Below, piece after piece: positions 53,250 to 61,517 of a DNA stretch of 64,000 nt. The stretch is taken from contig NC_084940.1 of the NCBI RefSeq assembly GCF_958298935.1, positions 18,471,146-18,535,145 of the forward strand. Reading direction: 5' to 3'. The first letter of the stretch is position 1, and each line of letters starts with the position of its first letter. This stretch comes from Phragmites australis (lineage: Eukaryota > Streptophyta > Magnoliopsida > Poales > Poaceae). A program made the translations under genes and the position numbers. The notes beneath the pieces are model-generated. The model made no database searches and was not told the origin of the DNA. It saw only the letters and a program-made list of their open reading frames with translations.

Positions 53250-55402
53250 ATGGATGCCGGTGATCATGATACATCCATAGATCATGATTTTTTTCTCCAA
53301 GGACTCACAGGGGACTACGGCCCCTTTGATACTAGTGCTGCAGGTGATGATGGACCCGACGGTGAACCTCCGGTTGGTTCACATCCAGATCCAGGTGATG
53401 CAGCAGGAGTGCCATCGTCAGGCTCTACAAGTGCGCACACATTAGCAAGCAGCGGGTCTAAAAGATCAAGAGCCGGTACTTCCGAAGTTTGGCAAGACTT
53501 TGAAAGGATCTACAAAGAGGAAGATGGGGTAAGTGTCAGGTATGCTAAGTGTTATATTTGTAAAAATGAATTATCTGCAAAGCCCTCGGGTGGAACGGGG
53601 CACTTGAAGAGGCACGCCATAAGTTGCAAGCGAAAGAGTGGAGCAGCCATGAAGCAGACGGTGTTGCAGTACAACCCCGACGGCTCTGTTCATCATTGGG
53701 AGTACGACTCTGCCAATGCTCGAAAAGAGCTATGTCGCTTCATTGCAAGAGCGGATCTACCACTCAATATCGGTGAGTCTGCTGCATTTGAAGATTACAT
53801 TAAGCAAGCTCATAATCCTAGGTTCACGCATGTTTCTAGACAGACAACTAGTAGGGATATGGTAAAATACTACAATATGTGTTGTAGCAAACTTAAAGAA
53901 ATGTTGCAAACATGTACATTTTCAGTTGCTTTGACCTCGGACATATGGGCAGGTAGGGCTAGAGAGGATTATCTTAGTGTGGTTGCTCATTTTGTTAATA
54001 ATGATTGGGAATTAGAAAAGAGAATAATAGGTTTTCGCTTGATTGACAACGCGCATACCGGTGAAAATATTGCTGAAAAAATATCTCAAGTAGTTGCAGA
54101 CTTTGGCCTCACGAATAAAATATTTTCTATCACTTTAGATAATGCCGGTGCAAATTCTAGAGCAATGGATATTCTTACTCCGTTGTTTAGTACTTATGCT
54201 GAATCTTTCTTGTTACATCAACGTTGTGCTTGTCATATTATCAATCTTATAGTAAAATCCGGTTTGAAGAGGTTTTCGCGATACTTAGAAGATTTTCGTA
54301 CTGCAATATCTTTTGTGAACTCCTCTAACCAACGAATTGCAGCATATAAACAGTATTGTGTTGCAATGGGTGTGCGTCCACGTAAGTTTGCTCTGGACAT
54401 GCCGGTGAGATGGAACTCTACTTTCTTGATGCTTAAAAATATTATACCATATAAGAGCACATTTGGTGTGTTTATTCATACACATTACCATCAGCATGGG
54501 GTCAAACTTTACTCACGGAAGCGCATTGGTATGTTGCTGAAAGGATACTGGAGTTTCTTGAATTTTTTTATGATTCAACTGTGAGTTTATCAGGAGTTTA
54601 TTATCCAACATCTTGTTTAGTAGTGCATAATATTGTTGAAATTGCTACTCATTTAAACAACTATGAAAATGATAATCTTTTAAGAGATTGTGTAGTTCCT
54701 ATGAAATCTAAATTCTTAAAGTATTGGAAAGAAATTCCTTTGTTATACGCTTTTGCCTTTATTTTAGATCCTAGAGCTAAAATTGCAGCTTTCTGTAGAG
54801 TTCTCGCAATTCTAGGTGATGCTCTTGGCCATGATTATTCTAATTATTATACTAATGTTCGTTCTAAGTTATTCGAAGTTTATAGTAAATATGAAACAAA
54901 GTATGACGGAGTTCGCCTGCAACGACCTCCACTAGCACCCACAACAAGTAAGAAGACGACAACGTGGGGGAAAATATTTGGTGCAGGTTCTTCATCAAGA
55001 AGTTCAGACTCTTCGTCACGATCGTCTACGGGCACCGGAATTCCAACATCCGGAGGGGAGCTAACTACCTTCATCGACAGTGACGTTATCAGCCACGAAC
55101 AAGAAAACTTCAACATACTGCAATGGTGGCATGAGGACAAGACGAATTATCCAGTCCTTTCACTGTTAGCGCGAGATTTGTTAACGGTTCCTGTATCTAC
55201 AGTTTCTTCTGAGGCTGCCTTCAGTCTTACAGGAAGGATAATCGAAGAGAGAAGAACAAATCTGTCAAGTGAGATGGTTGAAATACTCACCATAGTAAAG
55301 GATTGGGAACAAGCTGAAGCACAAATGCAACACACTGCAGAAAATACTGAGCTTGAAGAATCATTCCAAAATTTGTATCTAGATGCTGATGAGAACGTGT
55401 AA
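53250..55402 (+). pseudogene. hAT-family transposase (BED zinc finger, RNase H-like core, dimerisation domain), one frameshift
   Basis: Cut-and-paste transposase, nuclear. The start is the ATG at 53,250 (MDAGDHDTS). Residues about 80-125 are a BED zinc finger: VWQDFERIYKEEDG, CYIC, HLKRHAISC. The RNase H-like catalytic fold follows, with SVALTSDIWAGRAREDY and FSITLDNAGANSRAMD carrying acidic residues. CACHIINLIVKSG precedes the insertion domain. The hAT C-terminal dimerisation region is at 55,090-55,320 (ILQWWHEDKTNYPVLSLLAR, VSTVSSEAAFS). A one-base shift at about 54,500 moves the frame, so the first frame runs out of register to a stop at 54,582. Otherwise no stop interrupts about 715 codons of normal hAT length. 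It is recent or possibly a sequencing slip. Confidence 0.92.
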
Positions 55403-55510
55403 TTTTAAATTTTCTGAGCTATGTTGTACTCTTTTTTCCTTTGCTAGAAAGGTTTTTAATGAGGCAACCTATCAATAAAGCTCATTTTTAGAATTAATCA
55501 TGTGCCCCTA

Positions 55511-55720
55511 TTATTTCTAAGTTTTTTTATTCATGTTTTTTGTTTATTTTTTTAAAATACCCCCCGCGGCCCCACCCCCACCTACCTCTCCTCTCATCCC
55601 TATAAATACCATCTACTCCATCTCAAACTCCACCCTGCCCACCCATCTCTCTTTTCCTATTTGCTAGCCAAGTAGCCAGTATTCACTTCACATCAAGAAA
55701 CTAATTCCATATTTCAATTC
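55511..55720 (+). other. Promoter-like leader of a second hAT-type gene
   Basis: GC-rich CCCCGCGGCCCC followed by a TATA box (TATAAATACC, 55,601) and a pyrimidine-rich leader, similar in layout to the leader of the first hAT gene. Confidence 0.55.
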
Positions 55721-55893
55721 ATGGATCAAGGCGCTGAGAACTCAGGTGCATGGTCCCAAGTGTGGCAACATTTTGAAAAGGTCTTCAAAGAAATTAACGG
55801 GGAACAGGTAAGATTTGCTAAGTGTAATATATGCAGTATAGAAATAGGTGCCAGATCTTCACATGGAACGGGACACTTTAGGAAGCATATGAA
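55721..55893 (+). pseudogene. Truncated BED-type zinc finger (second hAT transposase start)
   Basis: Starts at the ATG at 55,721 (MDQGAENSGAWSQVWQHF). It contains CNIC and HGTGHFRKHM, the Cys/His set of a BED finger homologous to the finger at 53,480-53,640. It breaks at about 55,893, where the sequence turns into the antisense ORF of a Tat element. The apparent 119-codon frame continues into that foreign DNA and is chimeric. Confidence 0.8.
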
Positions 55894-56445
55894 GAGAAGA
55901 CCCCTTCTTCTTCCCGGCCGCTCGCAGGACGAAGAAGTGTCGGAACAAGGCCACCGACGGCTGCACTCCCACGAACATCTGGCAAAAGTGCACGAAGATG
56001 GCCAGGATCACCACCGTGTTTGGACTCAGGTGGACGAGCTGGATGCCAAAGGTGTCCAGCACTTGAAGGAAGAAGGTTGAGAAGGGCGGCACCAGCCCGG
56101 CGGCGACGAACGATACGAAGATGACGATCCGCTCTGGCTGGCGGGTGGAGGGCGGAAAGCCGGGTGGACGAGCTGGATGCCAAAGGTGTCCAGCACTTGA
56201 AGGAAGAAGGTTGAGAAGGGCGGCACCAGCCCGGCGGCGACGAACGATACGAAGATGACGATCCGCTCTGGCTGGCGGGTGGAGGGCGGAAAGCTCGCCG
56301 GTGTCACCACCGACGCCTCCCGCTGGCCGGCGAGCACCATCAGCTTGCGGACTTTCTCCGCCCCCTCCTCGTTCGTGATGCGTGACTCCGGCAGCACACT
56401 ATCGGAGCTCGACTTGTCCCGGTGGCTGCTTCCTGCGCTCGACAT
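55894..56445 (-). pseudogene. Tat-2 antisense accessory ORF ('putative gypsy-type transposon' domain)
   Basis: Start ATG at 56,445 (MSSAGSSHRDKSSSDS). A domain seen in many grass gypsy elements follows: IVIFVSFVAAGLVPPF, STFFLQVLDTFGIQLVHL, then ILAIFVHFCQMFVGVQPS. It ends ALFRHFFVLRAAGKKKGS at the junction with the BED fragment. A perfect 134-bp tandem duplication inside it (56,027-56,160 and 56,161-56,294) shifts the frame. The antisense position before the LTR matches Tat-1 and Tat-3. Function unknown. Confidence 0.75.
56027..56294. repeat. Exact 134-bp tandem duplication
   Basis: The two copies appear identical; for example TGGACGAGCTGGATGCC starts at 56,031 and 56,165. Because 134 is not a multiple of three, it inactivates the ORF it lies in. 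Confidence 0.92.
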
Positions 56446-56952
56446 CTTTCAGGGTGGGGAGTGTGCTAGAAGGGATGAGAGAGAGGGTGCGCTGCGGGCC
56501 GAAAGGAGGGCGAGAGCTCCTGAGCGCAAGGAAGAAGAAGACAGAGGTAGTGATCGCAAGAATGGTGTAAGGGGCAACGGTTCACTCCCCGTCCCTATTT
56601 TATATCCTGGGGATTTCAAATGGCGCTTTCCGCGGTGCATTCTGCGAAGCGCATACCCTCGATCGGCGTGGATGCTAGGCAAATCTCCCTCAATACGTGT
56701 GGCTGCCAGGCGCACTATCCTCGATCCGCGTGGTCGCCACGCACGCCTCCCGCCTCGTTATCACGCTCCTCGGAAGTCGAAAGGACATGCGTCCTTTCGG
56801 TTCCCCACCTGGGCCGTACCAAGAGCCTGGGCTAGAAAGACCACCACCCGAGAACAGGCCACGTGGCATCGATGCTGGGATTGGCCTCAAAGAAAACGAG
56901 GGCCCCATCCGCAGTCTCTGGGCCATCGCCTACCAATGGGCCCGGGGGCTGC
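56446..56952 (-). promoter_or_regulatory. Promoter/leader of the Tat-2 antisense ORF and spacer to the LTR
   Basis: On the - strand, a TATA box (GGATATAAAATAG, 56,597-56,605) lies about 155 bp upstream of the ATG, followed by a purine/pyrimidine-rich leader. The rest is a non-coding spacer with a CGTGGCTGCCAGGCGCACTA-type near-repeat (56,670-56,740). It ends in a polypurine tract (CCCGGGGGCTGC) against the LTR. Confidence 0.65.
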
Positions 56953-57571
56953 TGTCGGTGACATGGGAACCAGGGGTCCCCGAGTCCCGAGGCCAGGATA
57001 GCAGAGTGCCACGTGGCGCCCTCCCTCGGGGATTATCTCCCCGAGGTTCGAGAAGATCAAGTTCCAAGAGAGGGTGCTCGGGGCCATGAACAGTGGTCCC
57101 CGAGCACCCGAGTTCCCCGATGACAAGAGAAGTCACAATTCTGGGAGAGGGTGCTCGGGGCTATGAACAGTGGTCCCCGAGCACCCGAGTTCCCCAAGGA
57201 CCCGAGCAGTCAAGTTCCGGGAGAGGGCGCTCGGGGCCATGAACACTAGTCCCCGAGCACTCACAGTCCCCCGAGGACCTGAGAAATCCTTCACCGGTGG
57301 TCTCGACAGGGGCTCAGCGGTGAGGTGTCAATTGGTGAGAGGCCCAATGCTGCATTTAAGAGGGCACGTGGCCTGTCATCCTTCACCGGTGGTCCGAACC
57401 TGTCTAAAATCCCCAGAGCACTTATTTCCTCCTGCATCTGATCATCCAACCCACCTGCATCTCATTTACTCCCATTTATTTCACGTACGAGGTTGATTCA
57501 GAATCATCCCCCCGGCCGAATCTCAAAGGGGGTCCCTCCGGATCCCCGCTTGTGGAGTTCATCCTCCGACA
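56953..57571 (+). repeat. LTR of Tat-2
   Basis: 619 bp from TGTCGGTGACATGGGAACC to ATCCTCCGACA, preceded by a polypurine tract, so it is a 3' LTR on the + strand. It contains three tandem copies of a 76-77-bp unit (57,058-57,288), each with a 12-bp inverted repeat. Termini are inferred from the TG..CA ends and Tat conventions; a TSD cannot be checked. Confidence 0.65.
57058..57288. repeat. Three tandem 76-77-bp units, each with a strong hairpin
   Basis: Units start near 57,058, 57,134 and 57,211. In the first two, GGGTGCTCGGGG pairs exactly with CCCCGAGCACCC (57,072-57,083 with 57,098-57,109; 57,149-57,160 with 57,175-57,186). The third has slight changes. Confidence 0.88.
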
Positions 57572-58352
57572 GGCACCCTGGGTGCTCTGGTTGTGGTGCT
57601 ACATCATCGGAACTTTATCGTCACCCACGCTCAGGTGGGACCCTGTCGGAGCGTGGATGACTGACGGCTTGTCATTGGTCATCGAGATCAAGAACAGGCA
57701 TCAATATAGATAGAAATAAGTCAGGACTATAGAAGCTAGGTAAAAGATGAAAGGTACTATAAATTGTGTTTGATCGATTGATCGATGTCCTCAATTGGCC
57801 ATGACTCTCTCATATTTAGAGGGCAACATGTCTTAGCCATAAGAGATCATGACTCCTAATTCAAATAGAACAAAACTTATAGGTATGATACGGCTATGCC
57901 TACCTGATCTCTAAATTTTCTATAACTAATATATCTTTCCTATTTGAACACGTAAAACTCGCATATATCTACCCAAATATGCTTTGACATAGTTTGGCCT
58001 TCTTGAATTCGACCAACTCTTCTATCTATCTGTAGACCGACTACGTGAACAAACCGTGATCACTGATCACTTGGTCATTGATCGTGGTCACAAAGTCACT
58101 GTTCACTGGTATGAAATCATTGTTCATGGGTCGTAAATTGCTATTCACTGGGCAAAAGTTGTTGTTCACTGGTCAGAGCACTATTTTCCTGGTCGGACAA
58201 TGTTCACCTAGTCGTGGTACTGTTTACTGATCACCCATTGAGTCAGTCATCGCTGCAATGGCCACTATAAATGCCAAATCTTGTCATCAACACATGTCCC
58301 CTTGTTTTTAGGTGAAGCTTGCTCACTAAAAACATATCATCTCCCCTTTCAT
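57572..58352. other. Unassigned DNA between the Tat-2 LTR and a Tat integrase fragment
   Basis: No ORF. 57,700-58,060 is AT-rich. 58,080-58,235 is an imperfect 20-25-bp repeat with TGTTCACTGGTC-like cores (about seven units). It may be 3' untranslated/LTR sequence of the reverse-oriented Tat fragment that follows. Confidence 0.45.
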
Positions 58353-58985
58353 CTACTTAGGGCAATGATTAAGACACCAACCATGAATATTCCTTAGGGC
58401 GATGGTAATCAATACATCGGCCATATTTCTATAAGCATCTTGCCATACACTAGAATAAAATTTCTTCAAGTATCGCCCATTAATAGCTCTAGGCAATTTC
58501 TCCCCTTGCAAACTTTCTAGCAAATAAGAATTTCCAGGGACGATACTCACAACTTTGTATGGACCTTCCCAGCTCGGAAACCATTTGCCAAACTTGTTGT
58601 CCTTCAATCCTACAGGCAAAATAGTCTTCCACACATGATCATTAATCTGAAATGACTTGGCTTTTACTTCTTATTGTAAGCTTAGCCACTCTTAGTTTGT
58701 CTTTCTTGATGCCCTCAAAGCCTTCAACCTTTCATCTGTCACTTCATCAATCATGTCCATCATTAAATCATTATAATCCACAACCAATAGGTTATTCTGC
58801 TCGGCAAATCTCAAAGCATTAAGATTCACTTCAACAGGTAAAACAGCTTCTTGTCCATAAACAAGTTCATATGGCATTACGTTAGTGGCACCATGTCTAG
58901 ATATACGATGTGCCTACAAAGTCTCCGACAGAACTTCATGCCATCTCCTGCGATGTTCCTCTATTTTCCTTCTTGATAAGCTTAA
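58353..58985 (-). pseudogene. Tat-type integrase C-terminal fragment
   Basis: On the - strand: EEHRRRWHEVLSETL, AHRISRHGATNVMPYELVYG and EAVLPVEVNLNALRFAEQN (58,780-58,965), the end of the integrase core of Tat elements. After a gap comes the C-terminal domain: ILPVGLKDNKFGKWFPSW, EGPYKVVSIVPGNSYLLE and GRYLKKFYSSVWQDA (58,440-58,630). One in-frame stop and a frame break lie between. It is cut at about 58,985 by the truncated LTR of the neighbouring Tekay element. Confidence 0.88.
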
Positions 58986-61517
58986 TTACAAAAGACTTCA
59001 CCTAAACAACTTTAAAAGCTAAACAATGACAGCAGGACAAAAGCTTCGGTGACCAAGGACTCCACAGGCACTGACCAGAAGACACGCTACTAGAACACCA
59101 AGTCGTCATCTTGGAAATCTCCAAAATCTTCCACTGAGCAGCATATGTTTTGTAGGAGATAGCAAGGGTGAGCACATAGAGTACACAGCATGGTCCATCA
59201 GTTAGGTCATGGTACTCCAACTAATACCAGCTAGGTGTCTAATTGATATGCTAAGCCTTACCCATATCGGCCTTGTGTTTGGTATGATACTTCTTGGGTT
59301 ATCGCTCCATGAATCGGTCCTTATATGTGACTCTTGGACAAAGACTATCCAACAGGGAAATAACCGACAAAATCTAACACCTCTGCTTGGAACGTATCCA
59401 CAAGCCCACCACCATTATCAAACCAACACCGAAAATAACAACAAATGTCTTGGAACGTATCCACAAGCCCACCACATAAACCACCATAATCAAACCAACT
59501 CCTTGCCCAAGTCCTAGGGTTCCATATTACTAACAAGTTCATCATCTCCATTGTATTTATCTAGTAAACATGTATATGATACTTCCCAACATCCCAAAAG
59601 CATGGCTAAGCAATTCTACCCATAAGACACCTAACCATTAACCACTTAGGCTCCAAGGGATGATAAGGAAATATCTAGGTAAAAACCCTAACACAGGTGA
59701 CTATCCATCAAATCGATAGACATTGCATGCAGTTTCATAAAACAAAACATTTAAAAATATAGGTTCAATATGATCAAGGACACTTGCCTTCTCCTTGCTG
59801 CTGCTCAGTGCATTCTTGCTCCTGGTCTTGATGTTCCTCAAATTGATCCGGGTCGTTGTCGACTAATTGCACAATAACCGGCAAACACACAAACAAGATA
59901 TACTAAGAACAGAGCACAAAACAAAAGAACGACAAGATCAAACCTATCTAGAAAGAAAGAGCACTGAAAAACGAATCTAACAGCGTGAGAATCGCTTAAA
60001 CGGAGCTACGACAACAAAGATATGGCCAAAACAATTCTAGGGTTTAATCTGATAAACAAAAGGGCTTATTTTGAATAAAATCGAAAGTTCAAGGACTTTT
60101 TTGTAAAAATAGGGGGACCCAATTGAAATTATGTAAAAGTCTAGGGACTAATCTAAAAAAGACAGGAACTTCTAGGTAATTACAGAAAAGTTCAAGGGTC
60201 TAATTGCAAAAGAGCTATTTCTTGGAATTTCTGGAATTATTTTTGTATTGGAAATTCTTGAAATATTGACTGGGCTACTTTGGCTGACGTGGCACAATGA
60301 CAGTGATGACACATAGGCACTTTTGCTGATGTGGTGATGACATGGCGGCTGACACGGCACATATGTTGACTAGATCAAGTGAGACACGTGGCAGCTTCTG
60401 GTTGGTAGGCTGAAGAGGTAAGTTAGATCTAATCTGGGCCTTTGATGAAGGATCGGGCGGCTGAGGGAGTTTGGAGACATAACCGGCAGCGGCACGGATG
60501 AAAGACAACGGCCCAGTACGGGACGTGGCGAAGGCTCACCGGAGCGGAGGGAAAAACTCGTCGTCGGCCTCAGACTTCGACGACGAGCGGCGGAGGTGTT
60601 CCTGGAGGGCAAGGGGATTCCGTTTGAGTCTTACCTAGGGTGGTGCGACACGGGAGAGGTCCAACGGCAGTGAGGGAGGCAGCGGCGCACGGAAGCTCGT
60701 CGATGGTGGGGTTCCGGCGGTCGACCGACAAAGACGAGGATGGCTACACGCTGAGAAGGCTACAGCGAAACTCCCAGGTGGCTTGATTGGGACAATCACA
60801 GCGCTAGGCAACTCGGCGGTGAGAACACCCAAGGGCAGTGGCAGTGGCGGCTCGGCAAACTCGAAAGTTGGCGAGCTTGTGGTGGGAACATATTGATGGG
60901 GCGACTGGGATTATATAGGCAGCAGGACGAGTCTCGGTAGGGCTCGAGACTCTAGGGCGGCGGCGCAGCGCATTCAAGTCAAACTCGGCCGGGAGTCCGT
61001 GAGGAAGATGACAGGGACATGGGCCCACATGTCGGCGGCACACGGCAAAAGCGCAAGGGCAGGGGCGCGTTCGGCAACGGCGGCATGGCGAGCAGGGCAG
61101 AGGCACGTGCGAATGGCCTGGGAGGCGGGGTGCGGCTGGCTCGGGCCGGCGGGTGCGCTGGGCTAGGCCGAAAGGGAAGAGTGGGTTGATCAGGCCGGAA
61201 AAAAAAAGAAACGGGCCGAAGGGAAATTGAAAAAGGCCCGGGATATTCATCTTTTTCCTTTTTTTTTCCTTTTTCCTTCTAAATCCTTTTCTAATTCTAT
61301 TTTCTATGCAAAACAACTTCAAACAAAAACCAACAAAAGCCAATAAAACCCTACTTGCCTAATTCAGCATGAATGCATAATATTCAAATATATCCTATGT
61401 CAAATTGGTTTTTTCTTTAAATAAAATAGTTTTTTACCTTATTCAATTGTTTAAACTCAATTTAAACTCTAGCAAATTTTAAGAAATTTACAAAAGTGGA
61501 AAAATTCGAGTGTTACA
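58986..61517 (-). repeat. 3' LTR of a Tekay/Del chromovirus (2.5 kb, distal end truncated)
   Basis: On the - strand it starts TGTAACACTCGAATTTTTCC at 61,517, directly after the polypurine tract (AAGGTGGGTAGGTT, 61,518-61,531). It resembles the 9,807 LTR in its start and in an internal block (59,290-59,340, compare 12,830-12,870). The expected GTGTGACA end is missing; sequence passes into Tat integrase at about 58,985. It includes a 63-bp tandem duplication (CTTGGAACGTATCCACAAGC at 59,386 and 59,449) and a GC-rich leader-like region (60,400-61,170). Confidence 0.8.

Larger units (their letters stand above)
52354..55510 (+). mobile_element. hAT DNA transposon, 3' end not found
   Basis: Begins at 52,354 with TAAAGATGGCCAAATGGGCC, the conserved 5' terminus of a widespread grass hAT family. 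A 450-bp GC-rich subterminal region, a TATA promoter, the transposase gene and an AATAAA signal (55,473) follow. No matching inverted terminus or GC-rich 3' subterminal block is present before the next element, so the 3' end is deleted. The insertion target was the LTR of the copia-like copy. The expected 8-bp TSD cannot be checked. Confidence 0.82.

Noticed and set aside
56255..57136. 248-codon + strand ORF crossing the Tat-2 antisense start and LTR edge
   Set aside because: It runs across an ORF on the other strand, a promoter region and an LTR boundary; it cannot be one gene.
59209..59517. 102-codon ORF with an internal GTYPQAHH repeat
   Set aside because: The repeat comes from a 63-bp tandem duplication within a non-coding LTR.
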